Position numbers and translations under genes: made by a program
Notes under the pieces: generated by a model
Seen by the model: only the letters and a program-made list of their open reading frames with translations
Database searches by the model: none
Told to the model about the DNA's origin: nothing
Shown here: positions 24,796-33,541 of the stretch, piece by piece
Numbering within the stretch: position 1 is the stretch's first letter
How the letters are laid out: the number at the start of each line of letters is the position of its first letter
Assembly: GCA_964473645.1 (NCBI GenBank)
Contig: CAYYPW010000002.1
Location: forward strand, 310,001 to 374,000
Origin: HdN1 sp964473645
GTDB lineage: Bacteria > Pseudomonadota > Gammaproteobacteria > Pseudomonadales > Ketobacteraceae
Direction of reading: 5' to 3'
Length of the DNA: 64,000 nt

Positions 24796-26979
24796 TTAGG
24801 CCAATTGCGGCTCATTCCGAGGCATTTCATGCTTGTCCCCTTTTTGTATCACCAGACTCTGCGCTTTGCCATTTTGCAGTAGCACTACTCGATCAGCTGA
24901 TGCAATGGTCTCAGGGCGATGGGCAATAATGATGCGGGTGAGTTTCAAATTGCGAATGGCTTCATTCACCTGTTTTTCCCGCGCAACATCCAGATGACTG
25001 GTGGCTTCGTCGAGCAAGAGAAATTTTGGTTGTTTGTATAGCGCTCGCGCCAATAACACACGCTGTTTCTGACCACCCGATAGCGCTCCGCCCATATCAC
25101 CAATCAAGGTGTTATAGCCCATGGCCATACCTGCAATATCAGCATGGACACAGGCCAGTTTCGCACATGTTTCGATGCGTTCCATTTTGGCATCGGGGTC
25201 GAAGAAACAAATATTGTCGGCAATTGAACCCGCAAACAATTGGTCATCCTGCATGACAGAGCCAACCATATTGCGATACTGCGAAATGCCCAGTTGGCGC
25301 AGCTCACAACCGCCGATACGAATGTCACCTGAATTCGGTTGCAGCAAGCCCAACAAGAGTTTCATCAAAGTGGTTTTACCGCAGCCAGAGGCGCCAATAA
25401 TGGCGACGCTTTCACCTTCCTGAATATCAAGATCCAAATGTTGTAACACCGGGGTCTGTGCATCGCCCCAGGCAAAACACAGGTCTCTAATTTGAATGCT
25501 GGCTGGCAAGTTTCGTATGGTGCCTCCATTCATGACATTGTTTTGCACAAGGGACAGATCATGAGCAGTGTTGCCATTTGATTCTGCCGGGGTTAGCGCT
25601 ATATCGGCAACGCGTTCCATGTGTAATCCCAGCATTTTGAACTCTATTCCCTTTTCGATCAGGGCAATTACCCGATTGCTGAAAAGGTCTTTGTAAGCCA
25701 GGAAAGCAAACATCATCCCGACAGAAAATTTCTGTTCCAGAATCAACAATGCGCCCAGCCATATCACCAAAATATGTTCTGCGCTAAATACCAAGCCGTT
25801 ACCAAACCGGTAAAGGATATGCAGTTTCTGCATGCGCACATCGGCGTTGAAATGATCCACCATAAGATTATGGTACTGAGTACGTCGCGGTTGTTCGCGA
25901 TTGAATAGCTTCAGACTCTGAATACCTCGTACCGATTCCAGCAGGTTGGATTGTTGACGCGCTGCCCGCTGGATTTTTTCTTCTGCCGCTTGCCGCAGTG
26001 GCACAAACAACACCAGCCGCAGCACCAGATACAAAAACGCAGCAAGGACGACCACCAATGCCAGCAATCGACTATAGATAAACAGCATGATCAAGGTTGA
26101 AATCGCCATCACACCATCGATCAATGCTTCTAAAAAGCTGCCGGTAAGCGTGCGCTGAATGACGTTCATCGATTCAAATCGAGACACCACATCACCCAAA
26201 TGGCGTTTTTCAAAAAATGCATAAGGCAAATACAACATTTGCCGAAATAGATTGCCCAGCAATTGCAGGTTGGCGCTGGTGCCCAATACCATGACAATCC
26301 AGGATCGCAACGCCTCCACCACCACTTTAAAGAGCACGACCAACAAAAAACCTATGCCAAGCAAATGCAACAGATCGTGATCACCGGCAACAACCGCGTC
26401 GTCGAGCACCAATTGGGAAAACCACGGCAACAGCAGCGCAAACACTTCCAATACCAACGCCAGTGCGAGGATCTGCGCTACCGCAGTACCGACACCCGGC
26501 AGCCGCCCTAACAGATCACGCAGGCGGATTCGTTGCTTTTGAACACCGGGGGTAAACTGTTGTGTTGGCGTTAGCTCCAGTGCTACGCCGGTAAAGTGGC
26601 GAGACGCTTCATCGTGCGAGAGTTCGATTTTCCCGCGAGCCGGGTCATGCAATATAAGCGTTTTACCTGTCACTTTTACCAAGACGACAAAGTGATTGAA
26701 GTCCCAATGCAAAATCGCCGGCAGTTGCAACTGGTGGAGTCCCGAAAATTCAACTCGCAGTGGCCGCGCAAATAGTTCTAACTGAGTGGCAATTTGCATG
26801 AGTTGCGCCAGCGTCATTCCCTGGGAGGATACCGAGAAACGCCTGCGCAATGCAGACAAATCGGTGTCGAGGCCATGGTGAGCTGCGGTCATGACGAGAC
26901 AGGCCAGACCACATTCCGCTGCTTCCGATTGCAAGACGACCGGAATTGATTTCCGCCCACCAAAATGTAACGACGTCAT
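24796..26979 (-). CDS. Peptidase C39-containing ABC exporter for double-glycine peptides
   Basis: This is a 727-residue protein. The N-terminal C39 peptidase (about 1-130) has the catalytic Cys in SEAAECGLACLVM, His in LHWDFNHFVVL and Asp in LHDPARG, so it should cut leaders after Gly-Gly. Six membrane helices follow (about 160-440), then an ABC ATPase (Walker A GASGCGKTTL, signature LSGGQKQR, Walker B FLLLDEATSHLD). It trims and exports the peptides encoded at the head of this operon. The start at 26979 overlaps the HlyD stop as ATGA, indicating translational coupling. It is the last gene of the five-gene operon. Confidence 0.93.
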   Translation of the reverse strand: MTSLHFGGRKSIPVVLQSEAAECGLACLVMTAAHHGLDTDLSALRRRFSVSSQGMTLAQLMQIATQLELFARPLRVEFSGLHQLQLPAILHWDFNHFVVLVKVTGKTLILHDPARGKIELSHDEASRHFTGVALELTPTQQFTPGVQKQRIRLRDLLGRLPGVGTAVAQILALALVLEVFALLLPWFSQLVLDDAVVAGDHDLLHLLGIGFLLVVLFKVVVEALRSWIVMVLGTSANLQLLGNLFRQMLYLPYAFFEKRHLGDVVSRFESMNVIQRTLTGSFLEALIDGVMAISTLIMLFIYSRLLALVVVLAAFLYLVLRLVLFVPLRQAAEEKIQRAARQQSNLLESVRGIQSLKLFNREQPRRTQYHNLMVDHFNADVRMQKLHILYRFGNGLVFSAEHILVIWLGALLILEQKFSVGMMFAFLAYKDLFSNRVIALIEKGIEFKMLGLHMERVADIALTPAESNGNTAHDLSLVQNNVMNGGTIRNLPASIQIRDLCFAWGDAQTPVLQHLDLDIQEGESVAIIGASGCGKTTLMKLLLGLLQPNSGDIRIGGCELRQLGISQYRNMVGSVMQDDQLFAGSIADNICFFDPDAKMERIETCAKLACVHADIAGMAMGYNTLIGDMGGALSGGQKQRVLLARALYKQPKFLLLDEATSHLDVAREKQVNEAIRNLKLTRIIIAHRPETIASADRVVLLQNGKAQSLVIQKGDKHEMPRNEPQLA

Positions 26980-28223
26980 AGCGTACCCGCCAGGCTGTAT
27001 AATGGATCGAATACCCACTCGAACAACGTGCGCCGATCGAGCTGAATATCTGCATCCAATAGCATGCCTGCCTGCAGCGGAAACGCCTGTTCATATGCCG
27101 TCACGGTCTGCTCTTCAGGTTGTACGACCACCCGATAAGCGGGTTCATCGAGTGCAACCGGAAAATCAGCCTCGCCCGGCTTGATCAAGGTGCGGGAAAT
27201 ATCTTTCACTTGACCGCGCTGACTGCCAAATCGTTGATACGGAAACGCTTGATAGCGTAGCGCCACGGTCTGCCCCGCAGACAAAAACCCGATGGAACGA
27301 CTGGGCACTAACAAGTGTGCTTCCAGTGTGGAGTCTTCCGGCAGCAGCGACAACAGTGGCGACTGCGTACCGGCTTGCTGGCCCTTCTCCAGCAGAATCG
27401 CGGTGACCACGCCAGCTCTGGGAGCACGAATGACGATACTGCGTTTGGCCTGGTGCTCGGTGATCTCCTGGTCGTGGCGTGATATGGTGCGATCCAGTTC
27501 TGCCCGTTGACGAGCAAACTCATAACGTATGGCTTGCAGTTGATTGTCTTGCGTTTGCAACTCACGCTTAAGCATTAAGCGATCACGTTGCAGGGCTTGC
27601 AGTTCGGCCTGACGGGCAAGGGCCTCGTCCTGTTTCTCTTGCCAATGCACTTCAGCGACATACTGCTGAGCATAGAGTGCGCGGAATTTTTCCAGGGTAT
27701 TATTCGCCACCTGGGTACGTCGTTGCTGCACATCGATTTCACGTTCTATCTGCTGCAACTCAAGCGATAGCGCGTTGATGCGGCTTTGCATTTCCTGCCA
27801 TTGCAGGCGTTGTTGTTCATCCTGCTGTTCCAGTTCCTGCAGCAGGCTGTCGCGGCGGGCAACGATATTGGCAATTGCCGCTGTCTGCGCATCAGGATTT
27901 TCGGGCGAGGCCTGTTCTGAGGACAACACAAACAGCACATCGCCGGGCTGAACCTTTTGCCCTTCCTTTACTTTTTTCTCGGTTACGGTGCCCGCTTGAG
28001 GGGTGTAGATTTTAAGCATGCCATGATTGGGGGATAAAAATCCCGTAACGCGCGCCTTGCGTGTATATTCACCACAGGCAAGAAAGGTCAGCAATATCAG
28101 CATCAGCAAGACAAAAAAGCCGGTAAGCCAACGTAACGATTGTGTCTTTACGGTCAACGCAACGCCCATCTTAACCTCCTGTTGATGGGCAATTGCTTCG
28201 GGTCTGAACAGTGATGTCGTCAT
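26976..28223 (-). CDS. HlyD-family membrane-fusion protein
   Basis: This is a 415-residue adaptor. A short cytosolic N-terminus and a TM helix (about 34-53, WLTGFFVLLMLILLTFLACG) lead to a split lipoyl/barrel domain (GFLSPNHGMLKIYTPQAGTVTEKKVKEGQKV and APRAGVVTAILLEKGQQ) and a long coiled-coil hairpin (about 120-250). It bridges the C39-ABC exporter to an outer-membrane channel, probably a TolC encoded elsewhere. It starts 1 bp after the upstream gene's stop and overlaps the ABC gene by 4 bp, so all are one operon. Confidence 0.9.
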   Translation of the reverse strand: MTTSLFRPEAIAHQQEVKMGVALTVKTQSLRWLTGFFVLLMLILLTFLACGEYTRKARVTGFLSPNHGMLKIYTPQAGTVTEKKVKEGQKVQPGDVLFVLSSEQASPENPDAQTAAIANIVARRDSLLQELEQQDEQQRLQWQEMQSRINALSLELQQIEREIDVQQRRTQVANNTLEKFRALYAQQYVAEVHWQEKQDEALARQAELQALQRDRLMLKRELQTQDNQLQAIRYEFARQRAELDRTISRHDQEITEHQAKRSIVIRAPRAGVVTAILLEKGQQAGTQSPLLSLLPEDSTLEAHLLVPSRSIGFLSAGQTVALRYQAFPYQRFGSQRGQVKDISRTLIKPGEADFPVALDEPAYRVVVQPEEQTVTAYEQAFPLQAGMLLDADIQLDRRTLFEWVFDPLYSLAGTL

Positions 28224-28224
28224 A

Positions 28225-28659
28225 TTACACAAGCACCGGATTAGCAGCATCGCGCATGGCGTCCGTGGGCTGCAGGTTGCGCGTTACCACCTGTGGGCAA
28301 CGCATGCAAGCCTCCCTGCCCTCTTGTTGCCACCAACGGCATTCCGCACGAATACTGCAAACGGGCAACGATTCAGAAACCAGGGGCACCCAACGGACAA
28401 TCTTTTGTGCCAAACGACACTTGGATTCCGCACTGGAATAATGTCCACAATCACTGCATGCACAAGGCGCCGCAATTCGAAATACTTCATCTGCGGCGAC
28501 GGGCGCTGCCATTTGCAACAATTCCGGCGTTACCGGTGTTGGCGCTGCCAGATACGCCGTTTCCGGCGCATCTGGTGTGCCACCGACCACACCGAACACT
28601 TTCGCGCCGTCCCAATCGGGTTGTGCGCTGGGGCAAAATGTCTGTTGATCGGGTTTCAT
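28225..28659 (-). CDS. Nine-Cys protein of unknown function in the peptide-export operon
   Basis: This is a 144-residue soluble protein with no signal peptide or membrane segment. The N-terminal half (FCPSAQPDWDGAKVFGVVGG) is Pro/Ala-rich further on. The C-terminal half has CACSDC, Cys81 region SKCRLAQK, CSIRAECRWW and CMRCPQV, a spacing suggestive of a metal or Fe-S site. I do not recognise the family with certainty. It is locked between the second precursor peptide (3-bp gap) and the HlyD gene (1-bp gap). A role in maturation, regulation or immunity is therefore plausible but unproven. Confidence 0.75.
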   Translation of the reverse strand: MKPDQQTFCPSAQPDWDGAKVFGVVGGTPDAPETAYLAAPTPVTPELLQMAAPVAADEVFRIAAPCACSDCGHYSSAESKCRLAQKIVRWVPLVSESLPVCSIRAECRWWQQEGREACMRCPQVVTRNLQPTDAMRDAANPVLV

Positions 28660-28662
28660 GGT

Positions 28663-28971
28663 TCAGCCCATCGTGTTGAACGTAGATCCCAAGGCCCCGC
28701 CTTCCAGACCTGGCATAGCAAAGCCGGTATTCAGCGCGGGGGATGTAAAGTTCATTCCTTGGTTGGCGAGTGCTGCACGAATACCACCAGCGATAATGCC
28801 CTTTAAAAACAGAGCGCCACCACTGACATCGGCAATTTCCTGTTCACTGAGATCACGCATGCAGAGCTCACGTGCTGCCAGTGCTCTGGTAACGCCTTCA
28901 GCCGCGGCTGCGGCAATCTCATCCTGTGAAATGCGTTGCGGTTTCAGCAACGACGAGGATGTGTTTTTCAT
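28663..28971 (-). CDS. Double-glycine precursor peptide, long leader
   Basis: This is a 102-residue peptide. Its leader ends in LSEQEIADVSGG (Gly51-Gly52), matching the Leu/Ile spacing read by C39 peptidases. The leader is unusually long at about 52 residues and starts with a charged, Ala-rich helix. The predicted 50-residue core (ALFLKGIIAGGIRAAL onward) is Gly/Ala-rich, hydrophobic at its start and free of Cys, like unmodified class II bacteriocins or microcins. An AGGAG site precedes the ATG. It is probably cut and exported by the downstream C39-ABC protein; activity is unknown. Confidence 0.82.
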   Translation of the reverse strand: MKNTSSSLLKPQRISQDEIAAAAAEGVTRALAARELCMRDLSEQEIADVSGGALFLKGIIAGGIRAALANQGMNFTSPALNTGFAMPGLEGGALGSTFNTMG

Positions 28972-29027
28972 TTTTATAACTCCTGAATGGATGCCATTAA
29001 AATCTATGGAAGGGTGACAATTAGCTG

Positions 29028-29219
29028 CTAACGCTGCACAAGGACTTCTGTGAATTCCTTGACGACTTTGGGCAGCAATATTTTTGGCCAGGCAACCGCA
29101 TGAAAATCGCTAAGCTGGATATCCAACCCGCCTGACATTGCCCCACCGCCAATCTGCTGGATTTCTTCTACAGTCAACTCTCTAACTGCGGTCGATTTCT
29201 TCTCTGACGTTTTTTCCAT
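29028..29219 (-). CDS. Double-glycine precursor peptide, short leader
   Basis: This is a 63-residue peptide, first gene of the operon. The leader of about 25 residues ends in LTVEEIQQIGG with the C39 recognition pattern (Leu, Ile and Ile before Gly-Gly). The remaining 38 residues (GAMSGGLDIQLSDFHAVAWP onward) have no Cys. The core does not look strongly membrane-active, so a signal or partner role is possible. The start at 29219 has AGGAG 9 nt upstream; the frame extends to 29291 without a better start. Together with the next peptide it could form a two-component bacteriocin. Confidence 0.8.
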   Translation of the reverse strand: MEKTSEKKSTAVRELTVEEIQQIGGGAMSGGLDIQLSDFHAVAWPKILLPKVVKEFTEVLVQR

Positions 29220-29800
29220 ACTCAGTTCTCCTGACGTGATTATTTTTGTTAAAGCAGATTTGTTACGTGAAATGATTTTCCACACAACCATTGCAGGCTA
29301 CGCGTAAAAACTTCCATCAGGTTGTAAAAATACGAACTACGCCCAGTGATATCTTTCGAGTTTAAAATCTGCGCTGGATATCAAACTAAACGTGATGGAG
29401 ACGACATGGGGTAGCGGTATTGGTTGGGTGTGTTCATGTGTGGTTGTACCAAACGCATCCATACGAACAGACTTACAACCCAATAAGGACAGTGGTGTAT
29501 CAAGGATTTATGCAGACAGACGTGAAATGTTAAAGCGCGATTTCTACGGTCAAGAATCTGATGAATGAGCGTGCTAGCATCCAACGCTCGGCAGTTGCAA
29601 CAACATGCGGTTATTTTTTAAAAAGAGTTTCTAAAAAGAGCTGCCAAAACGGGTTTCCACAAAGGAAACACCCTGCGATACCCACATAAAAACACGTTAA
29701 AACAACAATACTGAAACTATTGTCAGGCCAATACACGCTGCATACAGACACAGCGTTGACGGCTCACAATATTTTATTCGGCCAATTTGGGGGAACATCA
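29220..29800. other. Non-coding divergent region
   Basis: These 581 bp separate the leftward peptide operon from the rightward amidohydrolase gene and should carry both promoters. The stretch is AT-rich with many homopolymer A/T runs. I see no convincing gene: open frames are short, lack ribosome sites and have atypical composition. No clear operator palindrome was found. Confidence 0.5.
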
Positions 29801-30997
29801 GTGAATTTTATAAGGATATTAGTCGCCAGTTTTGCTTTTCTGCTAGCCACCGCGACAAACGTTTGTCATGCACACGAAGATGCATCCGCGCAGTACTCGA
29901 CCCTTCCTCCTACCGAACAAACCCTACAATCGATAAAAAACAATCGGGTGGTGTATGCAGGCGAAACCATCCCCGCCATCGATATGCATTTGCATACAGG
30001 GCGTTTCAGCACCATGGGCCCCTTGGGACAGGCGTTCTTGATAAAGACGTTGAATCTGCCCTTACCCCAATGGCTGGTGAAAGTGCTGCTGCGATGGGTA
30101 TCTGGATTTCAACTTGATCCCTACGGAAAATACATTGGTATTCAGACAGAATGTTATCGGGCCGGATTAAGTGCGTGTGTAGTGTTCTCTGTTTATGCAC
30201 CGGAGACATGGGGTATCACCAGCAACGAATTTATCATCGAGCGCCTGAATGACACACGCAACCGCAACCAGGACAACACGGCGCCTTATTTCTACGGTTT
30301 CGCAAGCGTCAACCAAACCGATTGGGAGCATCAGGAACAAACTCAACTCGCAGCCCTGAGACAAGCCCTCGCCCATCCGTCAATGCTGGGCATCAAACTC
30401 GCCTTTATTCACAACGCCATTCCTTTGGATGATCGTCGTTTTGATTCCATCTATGAAATCGCAGCGGAAACTGGCGTGCCGGTTTATCATCACCTGGGCT
30501 CCTCACCACTGCGTGATCTCAGCAGCTTTGCAAGCGAAGCGGAAAAACAAAATTATCTTCGCAGCTACAACCCAGCCTTTCTTGAGCAAAGCATCGCTGA
30601 TCATCCCAACACCGTCTTTATTCTGGGCCACATGGGTTTTGATTTTAATAATGAAGGAATGAACTTCATTCCTGATGTATTTGCGCTTGCATCCCGATAT
30701 CCCAATGTCTATCTCGAAATATCAGCGTTCGGACGTAGCGCCTACGATCCCGAGGGTGCAGTAATGGATGCCGTGCTGGCCGAAGCGAAAGCAAGAGGCT
30801 TGACGTCGAGACTCTTGTACGGTTCGGATGGCCCAGGAAACCCGGGTTCGACCAACGAATACCTGCAACGCACACTTGCATCCATGTCACGCGTGGGTTA
30901 CGACGCCAACGAGGCAAAGCAGGTGATGGCAGAAAACTTGATACGTTTAACCAAATTGAAGAATATCGAAATTTTCTCTCGCCTTTTATCTGAGTAA
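29801..30997 (+). CDS. Secreted amidohydrolase 2 family hydrolase
   Basis: This is a 398-residue protein with a Sec signal peptide (FIRILVASFAFLLATATNVCHA) and hence periplasmic. The TIM-barrel metal motifs are AIDMHLHTGRF, PVYHHLGSSP, FILGHMGFDF and LLYGSDGPGNPG, the last supplying the catalytic Asp. It is related in fold to the cytosolic enzyme at 19129, but here the GSDGP motif is complete. The substrate is unknown. The GTG start at 29801 has a GGGGGAA ribosome site; an ATG-like start at 29720 would put 27 extra residues before the signal peptide and is rejected. A lipoprotein gene follows after 45 bp. Confidence 0.8.
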   Translation: MNFIRILVASFAFLLATATNVCHAHEDASAQYSTLPPTEQTLQSIKNNRVVYAGETIPAIDMHLHTGRFSTMGPLGQAFLIKTLNLPLPQWLVKVLLRWVSGFQLDPYGKYIGIQTECYRAGLSACVVFSVYAPETWGITSNEFIIERLNDTRNRNQDNTAPYFYGFASVNQTDWEHQEQTQLAALRQALAHPSMLGIKLAFIHNAIPLDDRRFDSIYEIAAETGVPVYHHLGSSPLRDLSSFASEAEKQNYLRSYNPAFLEQSIADHPNTVFILGHMGFDFNNEGMNFIPDVFALASRYPNVYLEISAFGRSAYDPEGAVMDAVLAEAKARGLTSRLLYGSDGPGNPGSTNEYLQRTLASMSRVGYDANEAKQVMAENLIRLTKLKNIEIFSRLLSE

Positions 30998-31042
30998 CCT
31001 GCATTAATCTGCAACGAAAAATAACAACAAAGGGACAACCGG

Positions 31043-32080
31043 ATGAAAACCAAATTTTCGTTTCTGCTTTTGGCATCGGTAACAGCCTTGTCAGGATGCG
31101 CAAAAGTAGAGCTTTGCAAGGTACCTGTCATTTATGACTTCGATCTCGCCACAAAACCCAGCGCCGAAGAATTGCAAACCTGCCTGAAACCAACTGCCTT
31201 CAAAATCCCCAAAGCAAGAGTCGAAACCGAGCCACGTCACGCAAACCCCTGGCTTACCTGCGAAGGTCCGCTACAAGGACGCCCGCCGGAAGAAATTTAT
31301 CAATGCGCAGATCAGGCCTTCTGGGATGGCTTCTCCGATGGACGCCTGAGCACACGCACCCAATCCGAGCAACGCATCAGCGAAGCGCTTGCCCTACTGC
31401 AAGACTGGGAAGAACACGAAAAACTGGCACGTGCACACTTTTTACGTGGCGCCTTACGCTTGGCCATGTCCCTTGAAAACGGCAAGCTTCAATACGCCAT
31501 GTTCAACAAGGTGTATGTAGGCAAAGACATGCAGCGTTCGGAACAACTCGACCCAGACGGCATCGCAGCCCCGGCGTTTCTCAATGCCCTCGACATGGCC
31601 AATGCCGCAATATTCAAGCAATGGGGAAAGGCCACCACCTTGGCCGATGAAGCTATCGTCGATGCCTATCACGTGGGTATTGGCGCCGCATTTGCCGTGG
31701 GAGGCACCTTGATCGGCTTCCCCTTGTCGACCGGCATACCGCAAAAAACCGTGACCATGATGGAAGAGGTGCCCTGTGATGTTTATTTTTGCGATGACAA
31801 CACCCAAAAGGCACCTTTCGCGGTTCCGGGTCTTGCGTTTCACCAGGCCGAAGGCTATGCCCGCATAGGTGACAAGGAAAATATGCTGCGCTGGCTCGAC
31901 ACCGCTCGCACCGCACCCGGCTATCAAGACTGGTATTTCAACTACATCGTGGAAGGGGTAGCCGCTGATCCAGATGCATTCATGCAAAAGTTCTCTCAGT
32001 ATGGCAACGATACCGCACCTTTTATGGAGGTGTATGCGAACAGCAATTTCGGGTGCGTGTTTTGCCACGGCAGAATGTAA
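31043..32080 (+). CDS. Lipoprotein with C-terminal CxxCH motif, unknown function
   Basis: This is a 345-residue lipoprotein with lipobox LSGC (lipidated Cys at residue 19). The body is mostly helical, has an acidic/Ala-rich segment resembling helical-repeat proteins, and carries further Cys pairs (CEGP...YQCAD; CDVYFCDD). The last residues are FGCVFCHGRM: a CxxCH heme-attachment motif five residues from the end, which is unusual for a cytochrome. It may bind one heme c or use the Cys pair otherwise. I do not recognise the family. It sits after the periplasmic amidohydrolase and before a beta-propeller gene. Confidence 0.75.
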   Translation: MKTKFSFLLLASVTALSGCAKVELCKVPVIYDFDLATKPSAEELQTCLKPTAFKIPKARVETEPRHANPWLTCEGPLQGRPPEEIYQCADQAFWDGFSDGRLSTRTQSEQRISEALALLQDWEEHEKLARAHFLRGALRLAMSLENGKLQYAMFNKVYVGKDMQRSEQLDPDGIAAPAFLNALDMANAAIFKQWGKATTLADEAIVDAYHVGIGAAFAVGGTLIGFPLSTGIPQKTVTMMEEVPCDVYFCDDNTQKAPFAVPGLAFHQAEGYARIGDKENMLRWLDTARTAPGYQDWYFNYIVEGVAADPDAFMQKFSQYGNDTAPFMEVYANSNFGCVFCHGRM

Positions 32081-32180
32081 GAATAATGTAAAAGGGCTGT
32101 CGAAATTTCTGAATTGAAATCCTGTTCTATAGTTAATTGGCCTGAAAGTGAACCAGGCCATTAACACAAGGAAAATCGAC

Positions 32181-33494
32181 ATGCTCCAGACTTCCGCAGA
32201 TCCCCAATGGTCATTGACTCCCTATGCGGGGCTGCAAATCAATTCGACAGCTATTTCCAGCGATGGGTCTCAGCTAATCACCGGAACCTCGGCTGAATAC
32301 GGAACCAGTGATAATTTTGCCATCTACAGCTACTCCACTAACGGCAGCGAGCCTGCTTCCCCTAACTGGTCTGACCCTTTGGGCGCTGGCGTTACGCAAG
32401 GCGTATTCTGGGTTGCAATGTCTGGCGATGGCACCCAGTGCGCAGCCGGTGGTGAATATGGGTCAGGCAAAGGTTTTCTGCGCACGTACAACGTTAGCCA
32501 GGGCACCAGCAGTCGCCAGGAATTCAAAACAACTGGCCGTATCAATGAAGTAGAAATCAACAGCAACGGTAGCCAGATCGTTGCAGTGGAAAATAGTAAC
32601 GTCCATTATCTGACGCTCAACAGCGGCACCTACACAGACGCCGTTACCACTGTACCGGCATCCACTGCCTATGTACGTAGCTGTGGCATTTCGGATGATG
32701 GTAACTGGGTGGTCGTGGGCGGAGAAATTTTCAGTAGCGAACAAAGCACACAGGCCAATACACCGCATGGTCGCCGCCAATTGGAAGCACAGTCGACAAC
32801 GACCGGCGTGTTCTATGTCTATCAAAATGTTAATGGCGTTCTTACGCTTCGCGGCAGCTATTCATCCAGCAGCGGCATCTTGCGTGTAGTCATCACACGC
32901 GACGGCGAATATGCAGCAGCGTCCACCAAGAGTGGTGAAGTGCTCTACTTTAATTTCGTACGCAACTTGTCTGCTAATCTGACGCCCGCCTGGACCTACC
33001 AAGCCACCGATTACAGCATTGGCATGAGCTATGCCCTTGCCATTTGCCATACCAATGGCATGGTTTATGTCGGTGTCGGTGGTAATAGTGCTACCACCAG
33101 TAGTGTCGATAGCGCCACGCCAGCGTTTGGTTATGCTTACATGCTGCAAAGCACGTTCGATCGCACCACCAACCAATACTATGGAAATCGTCTGTGGATT
33201 TACCAGCTGCAATATTGTCCGAATCCCGGCATGAACATGGATGCTAACGCGCAGTATGTGACGTCTGCAGACGGTGAGCCGATTTTTTCATCGAGCAAGA
33301 GTAAATCCACAAGCGGAACCACCTCGGAAACGCCAGGAAATTTCTACTTGTTCGATGTCAACAAAGGTACGCTCTACTGGCAGTACCCAACCTCTGTCAT
33401 GAATTGGCCGATGGCGATCAATGCCGCCGGCACTGCAATCTTTGCAGGCAGCGATAACGGTAACGTCTATTACTGGGGCGCGCCAAGCCTTTAA
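32181..33494 (+). CDS. Beta-propeller (WD40/PQQ-like) protein
   Basis: This is a 437-residue protein of repeated four-strand blades; each repeat has a Ser-x-Asp-Gly or Asn-Gly turn (AISSDGSQLITG, AMSGDGTQCAAG, EINSNGSQIVAV, GISDDGNWVVVG, VITRDGEYAAAS, AINAAGTAIFAG). It is rich in Ser, Thr and Asn and has no signal peptide, although this composition is more usual outside the cytosol. It probably serves binding, not catalysis. The start at 32181 has AAGGA upstream; 32148 is an earlier in-frame ATG without one. A strong terminator follows. Confidence 0.75.
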   Translation: MLQTSADPQWSLTPYAGLQINSTAISSDGSQLITGTSAEYGTSDNFAIYSYSTNGSEPASPNWSDPLGAGVTQGVFWVAMSGDGTQCAAGGEYGSGKGFLRTYNVSQGTSSRQEFKTTGRINEVEINSNGSQIVAVENSNVHYLTLNSGTYTDAVTTVPASTAYVRSCGISDDGNWVVVGGEIFSSEQSTQANTPHGRRQLEAQSTTTGVFYVYQNVNGVLTLRGSYSSSSGILRVVITRDGEYAAASTKSGEVLYFNFVRNLSANLTPAWTYQATDYSIGMSYALAICHTNGMVYVGVGGNSATTSSVDSATPAFGYAYMLQSTFDRTTNQYYGNRLWIYQLQYCPNPGMNMDANAQYVTSADGEPIFSSSKSKSTSGTTSETPGNFYLFDVNKGTLYWQYPTSVMNWPMAINAAGTAIFAGSDNGNVYYWGAPSL

Positions 33495-33513
33495 AAAATA
33501 GCAACAAGTGGAT

Positions 33514-33541
33514 TCGCTGGGGCTTTCACCCCAGCGATTTT
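33514..33541 (+). terminator. Rho-independent terminator, shared end
   Basis: TCGCTGGGG and CCCCAGCGA form a 9-bp stem with a 6-nt loop, followed by TTTT. It lies 20 bp after the propeller gene. The convergent nucleoside-hydrolase gene ends inside it (stop at 33526-33528). Confidence 0.85.

Noticed and set aside
29381..29584. Possible third small peptide gene upstream of the double-glycine precursors
   Set aside because: No double-glycine leader, no ribosome site and an unlikely composition.
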